A DNA stretch of 64,000 nt from Oceanospirillum sp047518265 (lineage in GTDB: Bacteria > Pseudomonadota > Gammaproteobacteria > Pseudomonadales > Halomonadaceae), in contig JAKZRG010000004.1 in the NCBI GenBank assembly GCA_047518265.1, forward strand, positions 124,001 to 188,000. Direction: 5' to 3'. Below are positions 43,091 to 52,212 of this stretch, piece by piece; position 1 is the stretch's first letter; every line of letters begins with the position of its first letter. The notes below the pieces were generated by a model, which was not told where the DNA came from, ran no database searches, and saw only the letters and a list, made by a program, of their open reading frames with translations. The position numbers and the translations under genes are program-made.

Positions 43091-43543
43091 TTAGTGCTTG
43101 TGCTTAGTACCCATGCCCATTTGTGCCTTTTTCACCGGTAGATCAACAATGCTCATGGAACCATTGCTGAAGTAAAGCCTGACACGTACTTTATCGCCTT
43201 CATTCAGATCCTGTTTTAAGCCTATCAACATAATATGGTAACCGCCGGGCTGCAGCTTGATAGAACCATTACCTGGAACTGTAATCTCTGAAACCTGACG
43301 CATTTTCATTACACCGTTATCTACCATATGGGCATGTAGCTCAACGTTATCAGCTACTGAGCTTTGAGCCTTAACTAGGCTAACAGGAAGCGGTGAATTG
43401 CTTTTCAGCATCATAAATATTGCTGAATTTGACTGACCAGGAGGTACTGCACGAGCGTACGGGTGCATAACATCAACCGCTTTACCTGCCATAGCTAAAG
43501 GGGCTGTGAGTAGAAGTAGTAGGCTGAGAAACCAGGTTTTCAT
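43091..43543 (-). CDS. Copper chaperone PCu(A)C
   Basis: A 150-residue periplasmic Cu(I) chaperone that helps to load the CuA site of cytochrome oxidase. Signal peptide MKTWFLSLLLLLTAPLAMA. Candidate copper ligands are H and M in ELHAHMVDNGVMKMRQV and the later GGYHIMLIG, forming the HxM...M...HxM motif. The C-terminus is Met/His-rich (MGMGTKHKH). The ATG at 43543 has AAGGA upstream. It lies downstream of an SCO gene on the same strand. Confidence 0.9.
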   Translation of the reverse strand: MKTWFLSLLLLLTAPLAMAGKAVDVMHPYARAVPPGQSNSAIFMMLKSNSPLPVSLVKAQSSVADNVELHAHMVDNGVMKMRQVSEITVPGNGSIKLQPGGYHIMLIGLKQDLNEGDKVRVRLYFSNGSMSIVDLPVKKAQMGMGTKHKH

Positions 43544-43652
43544 AATCAAGTCCTTCTTGAATCCAAAGAGTATGTGCGATTGAGTTGGTTTTTATTTTGG
43601 TCTGTAGAGAAAGAAAAGAAGTACCATTCACGATAAGCTATCAGTGATGGCA

Positions 43653-43714
43653 ACTCCCTAGATTGATCCCGATTCCCCCTATTTTTCTATGAGGAATTAT
43701 CGGGATTGGTATCA
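43653..43714. repeat. Dispersed intergenic repeat, copy C
   Basis: Starts CTCCCTAGATTGATCCCGAT and ends TTATCGGGATTGGTAT. The inner arms ATCCCGAT and ATCGGGAT are exact complements, so a hairpin is possible. The right end abuts the stop codon of the SCO gene. Confidence 0.72.
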
Positions 43715-44317
43715 TAAATTTAGCTGACGCTTTAGGGCCGTAATCAGATCGTCCGGTGATGCTGAATGGGAGACAGTTTCTAAGACCTGTCCCTTGCTAT
43801 CGACCAGATAAAATATTGATGTATGGTCAACGGCGTAACTCATGGCGCTGCCTTCCATATCGACTTTTTGGTAAAAGGCACCGTAGCGACTGGCTAGAGC
43901 TTTAATTTTCTCGGGTGTGTCTGTCAGGCCAATAAAACTAGGATGGAAGAACTCGGTATAACCTTTTAGGTGTTCTAGGGTATCCCGTTCAGGATCAACA
44001 CTGATCAGAATGCCTTGTAGGCGATCCGTACTGCCTTCTGGTAGCTGTTTAAAGGCGTGAGCCATAACAGACATGGAGGTTGGGCAGATATCTGGGCATT
44101 GGGTATAGCCAAAATAAATCACATTGAGCTTGTCCCCCTGTGCACTTAAGTCAAAAGGGCCATCAACGGAAGGCAATACAAAGGTGCCACCAATCTGCAT
44201 GGCATTATTGGCAGACTTCACCTGCCACTTTTGATACATCTCCATACCTGCAATTAATGCAACCACAGGGATTAACATGACAAAGGCTTTGAAAAAATGC
44301 TTTTTAAAACTGTCCAT
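43712..44317 (-). CDS. SCO1/SenC/PrrC-family copper protein
   Basis: A 201-residue membrane-anchored thioredoxin-fold protein. An N-terminal anchor (FKAFVMLIPVVALIAG) is followed by the copper-binding CPDIC and the partner His in AVDHTSIFY. SCO proteins deliver copper to the CuA centre. The ATG at 44317 is preferred over a TTG five codons upstream. It follows a small membrane protein gene by 23 bp. Confidence 0.93.
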   Translation of the reverse strand: MDSFKKHFFKAFVMLIPVVALIAGMEMYQKWQVKSANNAMQIGGTFVLPSVDGPFDLSAQGDKLNVIYFGYTQCPDICPTSMSVMAHAFKQLPEGSTDRLQGILISVDPERDTLEHLKGYTEFFHPSFIGLTDTPEKIKALASRYGAFYQKVDMEGSAMSYAVDHTSIFYLVDSKGQVLETVSHSASPDDLITALKRQLNL

Positions 44318-44340
44318 TATAATTTTATCCAACCGCTGAA

Positions 44341-44808
44341 TTAGTGCTGAAGTACATCAAAATCAAACCAGATCTGTTGTGGGCCTATGGAAGTTTCCAT
44401 ATCGAGACGGCCACGCCAAGGCATTACTCGTTTGGTACAGACACTGATTGTACCTGTGACATTCATGCGGTTGAATTGTTCATTGGCCGCCAGAGTGTAC
44501 TGATGAATTCCCATGTACATCTCTTTACCGGTTAAGGCCAATTTAGACGAATGCAGTTTTATGCCGTCAGAGATAACTTCGAACTTCACAGGTTGGAGTG
44601 CCAAAATGGGCCAAGGCGATACGGACATCTTAATGCGTTGACCTGGGCTGATCTCAACTTCGCATTGACCTTGATCGATCACGCAGCCTGGAATTTGATT
44701 TTCATCCACCTCCATAAGGCTACGCAAATGGTTACCTAAATAAAGTAACATCACCAGTAGAGCGATACCGGTTAGGGTCCAGAGCAATTTCATCTGATTG
44801 GCTGACAT
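44341..44808 (-). CDS. Membrane-anchored protein upstream of SCO (FixH/YtkA-like?)
   Basis: A 155-residue protein with one N-terminal membrane segment (LLWTLTGIALLVMLLYLG). A periplasmic beta-rich domain includes a Cys pair (GCVIDQGQCEVEISPGQ) and a later Cys (ISVCTKRVMPW). The arrangement resembles FixH/YtkA-like proteins of copper-oxidase assembly, but I do not recognise a defining motif. Its position directly upstream of SCO in one operon suggests a role in cytochrome-oxidase copper handling. Confidence 0.6.
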   Translation of the reverse strand: MSANQMKLLWTLTGIALLVMLLYLGNHLRSLMEVDENQIPGCVIDQGQCEVEISPGQRIKMSVSPWPILALQPVKFEVISDGIKLHSSKLALTGKEMYMGIHQYTLAANEQFNRMNVTGTISVCTKRVMPWRGRLDMETSIGPQQIWFDFDVLQH

Positions 44809-44888
44809 AACACTCGCCTGATTTTATTTGGTTAAAGTCTACCCAAAAATAAAACCAATTCCGTGTGACCAATTGCCGCACGAATTGC

Positions 44889-44952
44889 CTCCCTAGATTG
44901 ATCGGTCTTTTTCTTATTTTTCATCTATAAGAAATTATCGGGATTGGTATTA
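44889..44952. repeat. Dispersed intergenic repeat, copy B
   Basis: CTCCCTAGATTGATCGGTC at the left and TTATCGGGATTGGTAT at the right. The interior is almost identical to copy A at 9946. It lies between two divergent genes (44808 and 45076). A short degenerate REP-like segment (GGCGTAGGTCAAAGTCGGAA) follows at about 45006. Confidence 0.75.
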
Positions 44953-45075
44953 TCAAACTGAACGTTGGAATTCCCCTATGAATATCACGTTCTTTTCTTT
45001 GTGCAGGCGTAGGTCAAAGTCGGAAGAGTCGGTACACTGCGTCGCTTCAATTGAGTGAATGATAGAGGATAAGCC

Positions 45076-46002
45076 GTGACATTAATTCTTGATGCACTTG
45101 TGCCTGTTTTTATGGTGATTATGGCCGGTGCTGTGCTTAGGCCTTTGAATTTTCCCGGTGGTGATTTTTGGCCATTAGCGGAGCGTTTCACCTACTTTTT
45201 CTTATTCCCTGTGATGCTTATTAGCAAGATGGCCAATGCCCGTATTGAGCAGGTGGCCATTGATCAGCTGGCTTTGGCTATTGTGATCTTGTTGGTGGTA
45301 ATGACGGTATTGCTGGTGATCATAAAGCCTTTATTAACTCCCTCAGGGCCCTCGTTTACTTCCATTTACCAAGGGGCGATACGCTTTAATACCTATGTTG
45401 TGCTGGCAGCCGCAGAAGCCATGTACGGCGATGCGGGTTTAACCGTGGCGGCGGTTACCATCGCTATTATGGTGCCCTTGGTTAATGTTTTGTGTGTTTT
45501 GATTTTTAGTTTCTATGCCGGTCAAGCGGGTGGTGGACTTTGGGGTACAGTCAAAGCCATTGCTAAAAATCCACTCATTGTCGCCTGTGTTTTTGGTATT
45601 TTGCTGAATATCACTGGTATCGGCCTACCGGGTTGGAGTGCTCAGGCTTTTGATATTGCCAGCCGTGCGGCCTTGCCTTTGGGTCTATTGGCGGTGGGTG
45701 TGGCTTTGGATCTGAAGAGCCTTGGGAAAGCATCCTGGCCTTTGATCTCTTCCAGTACCATCAAGTTGATGGTGATGCCGATTGTTATGGCTTTGATTGG
45801 TCTTTGGCTGGAGCTTGATAGTTTAATGCTAGGGGTTCTGTTGCTGTTTTCCGCTATGCCGACGGCTACTTCTGCCTATATTCTGGCCCGTCAGTTGGGT
45901 GGTGATGCACCGTTAATGGCGACGATTACTACGGCACAGACTTTATTGGCAATGTTAAGTCTCCCTTTGGTTTTACAGACGATACAGAGTGTATTGTTAT
46001 AA
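45076..46002 (+). CDS. AEC-family transporter (auxin efflux carrier type)
   Basis: A 308-residue inner-membrane protein with about ten membrane segments in two halves, of the AEC family (MdcF/YfdV type). Bacterial members carry small organic acids such as malonate or oxalate. The substrate is not evident here. It starts with GTG at 45076, preceded by GAGGA at good spacing. It stands alone. Confidence 0.87.
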   Translation: MTLILDALVPVFMVIMAGAVLRPLNFPGGDFWPLAERFTYFFLFPVMLISKMANARIEQVAIDQLALAIVILLVVMTVLLVIIKPLLTPSGPSFTSIYQGAIRFNTYVVLAAAEAMYGDAGLTVAAVTIAIMVPLVNVLCVLIFSFYAGQAGGGLWGTVKAIAKNPLIVACVFGILLNITGIGLPGWSAQAFDIASRAALPLGLLAVGVALDLKSLGKASWPLISSSTIKLMVMPIVMALIGLWLELDSLMLGVLLLFSAMPTATSAYILARQLGGDAPLMATITTAQTLLAMLSLPLVLQTIQSVLL

Positions 46003-46087
46003 GGCTGGAAGGCTGGAAGTGTGGAGTTAGGAGGTTACCTATTCAGGTAAACCTCCTGTAAATTTTGGCTCTGTATCCTATTTTCAG

Positions 46088-46121
46088 GCGTAGGTTGGAA
46101 AAGCCGAAGGCGCCTTCCGAC
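46088..46121. repeat. REP-like element (GTAGGTTGG type)
   Basis: GTTGGAAAAGCC pairs imperfectly with GGCGCCTTCCGAC. It shares the GTAGGTTGG start with 4825-4866. It lies between the convergent transporter and ldhA genes. Confidence 0.5.
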
Positions 46122-46177
46122 AACAGGACGCGCCAGATAACACATTCTCTTAATTACACTGGCCTCTGTAGGCGAAT

Positions 46178-47179
46178 TTAAGTGATGGCCTGAGTCAGCT
46201 CATTTTCACAGATCTGGCCGCTCTCTAGTTGCTGTAGGTTGTTCAGTGTTACGCAGGCAATCTGTGTCAGAGCATCTTCCGTAAAGAAACCTTGATGGCC
46301 GGTAATCATGACATTAGGGAAGGTCAGTAAGCGCTCAAATAGGTCATCATCAATAATCTCTCCTGAGTGATCATGGAAAAATAACTGACTTTCTTGTTCA
46401 TAAACATCTAAACCTAATGCACTGATTTTTCTGCTCTTTAGGCCCTCGATTAGTGCCGAAGTATCTACCAATCCACCGCGACTGGTATTGATCAACATTA
46501 CACCGGGTTTCATGGTTTCGATGGCTCGGGCATCAATCAGGTGTTGGCTGTCTTCACTAAGAGGGCAGTGCAAGCTGATAATATCAGCCTGTTGATACAA
46601 GCTATCCAATGAGCAGTATTGCCCGTTTAATGCCAAAAAGTCTTCATTAGGGTAGGGATCGTAGGCTATAAGTTTGCAGCCAAAACCGTGCAGAATTTTA
46701 GCGGTGGCAATACCGATTTGTCCTGTGCCCACTAAACCCACGGTACGGCCGTGCAGGTTAAAACCTAATAAACCATTTAAGGCAAAGTTATGCTCTCGTA
46801 CCCGGTTAAAGGCTCGGTGGGTTTTTCGGTTCAATGTTAGGATGAGTGCTAGGGTATGTTCAGCCACCGCTTCAGGAGAATATGCGGGAACCCGAACAAC
46901 GGGCATCTCTAAAGCTTTTGCGGCTAATAGATCCACATTATTAAATCCGGCACAGCGTAAAGCGATATAGCGGACACCCTGGTCTTTTAGTTTGTGCAGC
47001 ACAGGTGCGCTTAAGTCATCATTAACAAACGCACAGACCGCATCAAAACCTTTGCAGATCTCTGCATGGGTTTCATTCAATAAAAGATCGAAATAAACCA
47101 GCTCATGGCCTTGTGAGGCGTTTTCCTGATCTAGATAGACTTTGTCATAGGGTTGAGCACTAAATACCGCTATACGCAT
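46178..47179 (-). CDS. ldhA: D-lactate dehydrogenase / 2-hydroxyacid dehydrogenase
   Basis: A 333-residue NAD-dependent enzyme that reduces pyruvate to D-lactate in fermentation. NAD-binding VGLVGTGQIGIA is near residues 148-159. The catalytic Arg lies in TSRGGLVDT, Glu in ALGLDVYEQES and His in ITGHQGFFT. It resembles E. coli LdhA over its full length. Monocistronic. Confidence 0.92.
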   Translation of the reverse strand: MRIAVFSAQPYDKVYLDQENASQGHELVYFDLLLNETHAEICKGFDAVCAFVNDDLSAPVLHKLKDQGVRYIALRCAGFNNVDLLAAKALEMPVVRVPAYSPEAVAEHTLALILTLNRKTHRAFNRVREHNFALNGLLGFNLHGRTVGLVGTGQIGIATAKILHGFGCKLIAYDPYPNEDFLALNGQYCSLDSLYQQADIISLHCPLSEDSQHLIDARAIETMKPGVMLINTSRGGLVDTSALIEGLKSRKISALGLDVYEQESQLFFHDHSGEIIDDDLFERLLTFPNVMITGHQGFFTEDALTQIACVTLNNLQQLESGQICENELTQAIT

Positions 47180-47320
47180 TGATATGGCCTTTTAATAAGG
47201 CTTACAGCATACCCAAACAAAATATTCCTTGGTTTGTCGCCAGATAATATGGCGCTGTTCGTAAAAACTTTGTTTGGGTGCTTCAGCCTTTGTGATGATT
47301 GATTCCGCTTAGCTTAGGCT

Positions 47321-47701
47321 CTAACTGAGCCAAGACATAGGGTTGTGGTGAATAGCCACACCAATAATGTAGGAAATAGTGGCCAAGGCTGCAATAAAGG
47401 CAATCACACGTTGGCCCTTTGTTTTGCCTCGTTTTAAGGCGATCACTCCTAAAATGATATAACACACCAAGCCAACGACTTTGGCGGTTAACCAGTCATG
47501 GCTACCGGGGTATTGCTGGATCAAAATAGTGAGTTTGATGGCGCTGAGTAAAAGCACGGTATCGATCAGATAAGTGGAGTATTTGATCCAGCGATTTTTT
47601 AATTTCTCCGAGTCTATCAGCATCCAAATTCCGCGCAGAATAAAGAAAGCTAAGCTAAGGCCAATGGCCAGCAGGTGAATATGTTTAACGGCAGCGTACA
47701 T
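47321..47701 (-). CDS. SirB2-family membrane protein
   Basis: A 126-residue inner-membrane protein with four predicted helices, starting with YAAVKHIHLLAIGLSLAFFILRG, the family's signature. SirB2 proteins have no established biochemical function. Standing 132 bp downstream of mutM on the same strand, it could share its transcript. Confidence 0.88.
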   Translation of the reverse strand: MYAAVKHIHLLAIGLSLAFFILRGIWMLIDSEKLKNRWIKYSTYLIDTVLLLSAIKLTILIQQYPGSHDWLTAKVVGLVCYIILGVIALKRGKTKGQRVIAFIAALATISYIIGVAIHHNPMSWLS

Positions 47702-47832
47702 GTTAATAAAATCCTTTAAAGAGGAATCGAAGTGTTTTATGGCATCTGTTTTAGAGGTTTTTGCGGTTTGGGATTAACAACCGCCGTAAAACCGGGTTTG
47801 TAATCTGTTTTGTTGCAATTATTCCGCCTAGG

Positions 47833-48657
47833 CTATTCCGTGAGAGGCTGACAGTCCGGGCAAAAAACACTACTGCGGTTGCTCTGGCGAATTTCCTGTA
47901 GTGTTTGTCCGCACTCAGGGCAGTCCTGACCTGCTCGACCATACACATTCAGCTGTTGTGCAAAGTAGCCGGGTTTACCATCACCACCCACAAAGTCCTT
48001 TAGGGTAGTGCCTCCTTGCGTAATGGAGCGTTCTAGAACAAAACGAATTTTACTGACTAATAAAGACCGTTTTCCTTCCGATAGATTCCCTGCCGCTTCT
48101 TTGGGGTGAATGCCTGACATAAATAAGGCTTCATTGGCATAAATATTACCCACACCCACAACAACCTTGCTGTCCATAACAAAGGTCTTGATGGCTGTTT
48201 TTTTACCTTGGCATTTTTCACTGAAGTATTCAGCGGTGAACTGATCAGAAAGGGGCTCTGGACCCAGATGATGAATAAGCTTGTGCTCTTCTATGGGTTC
48301 TTCTGTCCAGAGTATAGCGCCAAAACGCCTTGGGTCGTGGTAACGCAAGCTATGACCGCTGGTTAAAATAATATCCACATGATCATGTTTTTGTACGGCT
48401 TCTGGCTGCAGTAAAATTCTTAGGCTGCCGGACATACCAAGGTGAACCATCAAGGTACCGTGATCAAACTGAAACAGTAGATATTTACCGCGCCGCCGGA
48501 TATCCCGGATGCATTGCTGTTCTAGCCGTTCAGGAAGATTACTCGGGATCGGCCAGCGCAGACTCGGTTGGCGAATAATCACCTGTTGTACGGTTTGATC
48601 CTGACAATAGGGACTGATGCCCTTGCGGGTGGTTTCAACCTCTGGCAATTCTGGCAT
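47833..48657 (-). CDS. mutM: Formamidopyrimidine-DNA glycosylase
   Basis: A 274-residue Fpg/MutM base-excision repair enzyme for 8-oxoguanine and formamidopyrimidines. The catalytic N-terminal Pro2-Glu3 is in MPELPEVET. The C-terminal zinc finger is C-P-E-C (GQDCPECG) and C-P-D-C (VFCPDCQ). It lies downstream of rpmB-rpmG as in many gammaproteobacteria, but a terminator intervenes. Confidence 0.96.
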   Translation of the reverse strand: MPELPEVETTRKGISPYCQDQTVQQVIIRQPSLRWPIPSNLPERLEQQCIRDIRRRGKYLLFQFDHGTLMVHLGMSGSLRILLQPEAVQKHDHVDIILTSGHSLRYHDPRRFGAILWTEEPIEEHKLIHHLGPEPLSDQFTAEYFSEKCQGKKTAIKTFVMDSKVVVGVGNIYANEALFMSGIHPKEAAGNLSEGKRSLLVSKIRFVLERSITQGGTTLKDFVGGDGKPGYFAQQLNVYGRAGQDCPECGQTLQEIRQSNRSSVFCPDCQPLTE

Positions 48658-48764
48658 GGGCTACTCTCTTTCTATTGTCTGTTTTTGATGATCTATCTGA
48701 TGCCATAGGGTTTGGGACTGGCTAAGCTAAAACCCTGTAAAATAGTCGGTTATTATGCAGGCAT

Positions 48765-48792
48765 AAAAAAACCCGGACAAGCCGGGTTTTTT
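48765..48792. terminator. Terminator of rpmB-rpmG
   Basis: AAAAAACCCGG pairs with CCGGGTTTTTT; the minus-strand copy ends in a T-run. It separates the ribosomal-protein genes from mutM. Confidence 0.85.
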
Positions 48793-48806
48793 TAGAAGAA
48801 AAAATC

Positions 48807-48962
48807 TTATTTGATTTTAGCTTCTTTGTACATCACGTGCTGACGTACAACTGGATCGAATTTCTTCATTTCCAGCTTATCAGGAGTTGTACGCTTGTTC
48901 TTGGTCGTAGTGTAGAAGTGACCAGTACCAGCAGACGACACCATTCTGATTTTATCACGCAT
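48807..48962 (-). CDS. rpmG: 50S ribosomal protein L33
   Basis: A 51-residue ribosomal protein read directly from the sequence (MRDKIRMVSSAGTGHFYTTT, ending MYKEAKIK). It lacks the CxxC zinc pairs of some paralogues, so it is the zinc-free form. Located 22 bp after rpmB in one operon. Confidence 0.97.
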   Translation of the reverse strand: MRDKIRMVSSAGTGHFYTTTKNKRTTPDKLEMKKFDPVVRQHVMYKEAKIK

Positions 48963-48984
48963 GATTTTGCTCCTTATCCAGTAC

Positions 48985-49221
48985 TTACAGCTTTACGCCG
49001 TTTGCACGAATGTCAGCCAGTACCTTATCGATACCCAGCTTATCAATGATACGCATACCTTTAGCAGATACGCGCAGTTTCACAAAACGCTTCTCAGCTT
49101 CAACCCAGAAGCGATGCGTGTGAAGGTTAGGAGTAAAACGACGACGCGTTTTGTTTTGTGCGTGTGACACGTTATTTCCGGTTACAGGACGCTTCCCGGT
49201 AACCTGACAAACCTTGGACAT
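48985..49221 (-). CDS. rpmB: 50S ribosomal protein L28
   Basis: A 78-residue ribosomal protein (MSKVCQVTGKRPVTGNNVSH, ending DIRANGVKL), standard length and start. First gene of the rpmB-rpmG operon. Confidence 0.97.
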   Translation of the reverse strand: MSKVCQVTGKRPVTGNNVSHAQNKTRRRFTPNLHTHRFWVEAEKRFVKLRVSAKGMRIIDKLGIDKVLADIRANGVKL

Positions 49222-49425
49222 TTTCTAGTCTCCAGCCGCTAGCTAGGCGTCTTAATGAATTCAAGAAACCTTGGGGGAACCGGGGAGTCAGCCAGTGAAA
49301 TTGGCGCCCTGCTTCAACCCATCAATTTAAAGGCGCACTGTTATACCAGAACAGACACCTAGCGACAAGTTTAAACTGATTTTTACGAGTAATTAGGCCT
49401 ATTTGGCCTCGTTCAGCACTATTAT

Positions 49426-50100
49426 CTACATTAATCCTCGTTCAGCAAGGGAAACCGTCTCTCCATTTCCTATAATGAAGTGATCCAAAACACGTACATC
49501 AATTAGAGCTAAAGCTTGCTTCAGTTTTTCAGTAATACGTTCATCGGATTGACTGGGTTCGGCAATGCCAGAAGGGTGATTGTGAGCCAAAATAACCGCC
49601 GCTGCATTATGCTCTAATGCTCGTTTAACGACTTCTCTGGGGTAAACGCTGGCCGCATCTATGGTGCCATTGAACATGGGCTCGAAAGCCAATACCTGAT
49701 TTTGGTTGTTCATAAACAAGCAGGCGAAGACTTCATGGGGGTGATGACGCAGTTGGGTAATCAGGTATTGCTGGGCCAATTCCGGGCTGGTCATGGCATC
49801 ACCGGTTTTAAGGCGAGCCATAATATGGCGTTTGCTCATCTCTATGGTGGCTTGCAGCTGAACAAATTTAGCGGGCCCTAAACCATGATGACTGCAAAAG
49901 CTGGTAAGGTCAGCTTCTAACAGGGGTCTTAAACCCTTAAAGCTATCTAGTAGCTCTCGGGCCAGCTCTACGGCGTTTTTACCGGGAATTCCGGTACGCA
50001 GAAAAATAGCCAGTAACTCGGCATCACTTAGGCTGTGAGCCCCTTGGTTCAACAACTTTTCTCTGGGTCTTTCCTGTTCAGGCCAATGTTTTAAACTCAT
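49426..50100 (-). CDS. radC: RadC family JAB-domain protein
   Basis: A 224-residue protein. An N-terminal helix-hairpin-helix region is followed by a JAB/MPN domain with the metal motif HNHPSG and the following Asp in SQSDERITEKL. The ATG at 50100, preceded by GGAGG, replaces one four codons earlier. RadC's biochemical role is unsettled despite its name. It is divergent from coaBC. Confidence 0.94.
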   Translation of the reverse strand: MSLKHWPEQERPREKLLNQGAHSLSDAELLAIFLRTGIPGKNAVELARELLDSFKGLRPLLEADLTSFCSHHGLGPAKFVQLQATIEMSKRHIMARLKTGDAMTSPELAQQYLITQLRHHPHEVFACLFMNNQNQVLAFEPMFNGTIDAASVYPREVVKRALEHNAAAVILAHNHPSGIAEPSQSDERITEKLKQALALIDVRVLDHFIIGNGETVSLAERGLM

Positions 50101-50320
50101 CGTCACCTCCATGCTGACGGATGCTTTGCCACAGTGTTACCGGAATAATGGATATGAGCAAGAGCTGATGTTGCTAGAAGTTGAGATAAGCAAGTTTTAG
50201 GGCAGTGCTTAACTGAATTGGCCGCTCATGCTATCTTGTACGCCCTTTTCCGCTTGAATGTTTTGGCGGTCTTTTGGTTGAAGCCTTTTGGGGCGTCCGC
50301 ACTTTTTTGAGGATAGTTAG

Positions 50321-51631
50321 ATGTTGCAGGGTTGTCGTATTTTGCTCGGTTTAAGTGGTGGAATTGCTGCTTATAAAAGTGCAGAACTGACGCGTTTATT
50401 GGTTAAGGCCGGTGCTCAGGTACGTGTTGTGATGACCGAAGGTGCCCAGGCGTTTATTACCCCTCTAACATTACAGGCCTTATCCGGTAATCCGGTGCAT
50501 ACCAGTTTGTTAGACCCGGAAGCGGAAGCCGGTATGGGCCATATTGAGTTAGCGAAGTGGGCGGATCTTATTCTGATTGCCCCTGCCAGTGCGGATCTGA
50601 TGGCTCGATTGACAGCGGGTATGGCGGATGATCTGTTAACCACCTTATGTTTGGCCACCACGGCGGATATTTTATTAGCTCCAGCTATGAATCAGGCCAT
50701 GTGGTTGCATCCGGCGACACAAAAGAATGCCAAAATCTTACAAACTTACGGTTACCAGCTTCTGGGGCCTGATCAGGGAGAACAAGCCTGTGGTGATGTA
50801 GGTCCTGGGCGTATGTTGGAAGCGGAAGCTATTTTTCAGAATGTGGTGACGTGGTATGCATCAAGATCTTCTAAAGCAGATAAGGCCCTATTATCGGAGG
50901 TTTTACAGCCCAAGATAGGCACTCTATCCGGTAAGGTGGTCACCATTACAGCGGGCCCGACCCGTGAAGCCGTAGACCCTGTGCGCTATATCAGCAATCA
51001 CAGTTCCGGTAAGATGGGATTTGCTTTAGCCGAGGCAGCCTTAAATGCTGGGGCCCAAGTAAATCTGATTGCTGGACCTGTACAGATTAAAGCCCCCGAA
51101 GGTGTGAACCTTCTGCCGATACAGAGTGCAGAAGAGATGCTGGCGGCCAGTTTAAGCGTTATTGATACAACGGATATTTTTATTGCCGCTGCTGCCGTAG
51201 CTGATTACCGACCAGATACTGCAGCAGACCAGAAAATGAAAAAACAGCCAGGGCAAAATGAACTGGTGCTGCGATTAGTACAGAACCCAGATATTGTAGC
51301 CACTGTTGCGAATCATTCTCAGCGGCCTTTTACGGTTGGCTTTGCGGCAGAAACTCAGGATGTGGAAAATTACGCGGCTGGAAAATTGGTACGCAAAAAT
51401 CTCGATATGATTATTGCCAATGATGTGTCTCGCACGGATATTGGCTTTAATAGCGATCAAAATGATGTCGTTGTTCTCTGGCAAGCAAAAGATGGCCAGG
51501 AAAAGTCTACGGGCGATCAAATTCAACGTTATCAACCGGATCAAGCCAGTAAAACCGACTTGGCCGGTGAGCTGATAACTCAAATCAGCAAACATTTTTT
51601 ACAGTCAACTCCCTCAGTTACTAACTCATAA
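50321..51631 (+). CDS. coaBC: Bifunctional phosphopantothenoylcysteine decarboxylase/synthetase
   Basis: A 436-residue enzyme of coenzyme A synthesis. The N-terminal flavoprotein decarboxylase (CoaC) has the active-site PAMNQAMW segment. The C-terminal synthetase (CoaB) has GPTREAVDPVRYISNHSSGKMG and an IAAAAVADYRP loop. It is somewhat longer than the usual 400-residue form because of an inserted segment at about 185-200 (SRSSKADKALLSEVL). It is followed 10 bp later by dut. Confidence 0.95.
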   Translation: MLQGCRILLGLSGGIAAYKSAELTRLLVKAGAQVRVVMTEGAQAFITPLTLQALSGNPVHTSLLDPEAEAGMGHIELAKWADLILIAPASADLMARLTAGMADDLLTTLCLATTADILLAPAMNQAMWLHPATQKNAKILQTYGYQLLGPDQGEQACGDVGPGRMLEAEAIFQNVVTWYASRSSKADKALLSEVLQPKIGTLSGKVVTITAGPTREAVDPVRYISNHSSGKMGFALAEAALNAGAQVNLIAGPVQIKAPEGVNLLPIQSAEEMLAASLSVIDTTDIFIAAAAVADYRPDTAADQKMKKQPGQNELVLRLVQNPDIVATVANHSQRPFTVGFAAETQDVENYAAGKLVRKNLDMIIANDVSRTDIGFNSDQNDVVVLWQAKDGQEKSTGDQIQRYQPDQASKTDLAGELITQISKHFLQSTPSVTNS

Positions 51632-51641
51632 TTGGTACCCC

Positions 51642-52097
51642 ATGAGCACTCTAGACGTTAAAATTTTAAACCCTAAAATTGGTAATGAACTGCCTTTACC
51701 GGCCTATGCCACAGACGGATCTGCGGGTATGGATCTACGTGCCTGTTTAGATGAATCTGTGACGATTCAACCGGGACAAACTGTTTTGATCGGTACTGGC
51801 TTGGCCATTCATATTGCCGATCCATCTCTAGCCGGGGTTATTCTGCCTCGCTCTGGTTTAGGCCATAAACACGGTATTGTTTTGGGTAATTTGGTGGGTT
51901 TAATCGATTCTGATTATCAGGGTGAATTGATGATCTCTTGCTGGAACCGTGGTCAAAGTGAGTTCACTATCGAGCCCGGTGAGCGTATTGCTCAGTACGT
52001 ATTAGTGCCTGTTATCCAGGCCAAGCTGAATATCGTCGATGACTTTGATACCAGTGACCGTGGTGCCGGTGGTTTTGGTCACTCGGGTCGTCAGTAA
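51642..52097 (+). CDS. dut: dUTP diphosphatase
   Basis: A 151-residue trimeric dUTPase. The conserved motifs are GSAGMDLRA, PRSGLGHKHGIVLGN, GLIDSDYQGEL, GERIAQYV and the C-terminal P-loop-like RGAGGFGHSG. It prevents uracil entering DNA and supplies dUMP. It is co-directional with coaBC, with a 10-bp gap. Confidence 0.97.
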   Translation: MSTLDVKILNPKIGNELPLPAYATDGSAGMDLRACLDESVTIQPGQTVLIGTGLAIHIADPSLAGVILPRSGLGHKHGIVLGNLVGLIDSDYQGELMISCWNRGQSEFTIEPGERIAQYVLVPVIQAKLNIVDDFDTSDRGAGGFGHSGRQ

Positions 52098-52212
52098 GTT
52101 TAATCTGAGTTTTATGTTCTGATTTTTAATTGAATAAAGACATTAAGCGTTTGATGATCCACAGGCCTTTGTCTTTAATTAACTGTTTTTAGTTTTCAGT
52201 AGGATAGTGTGC

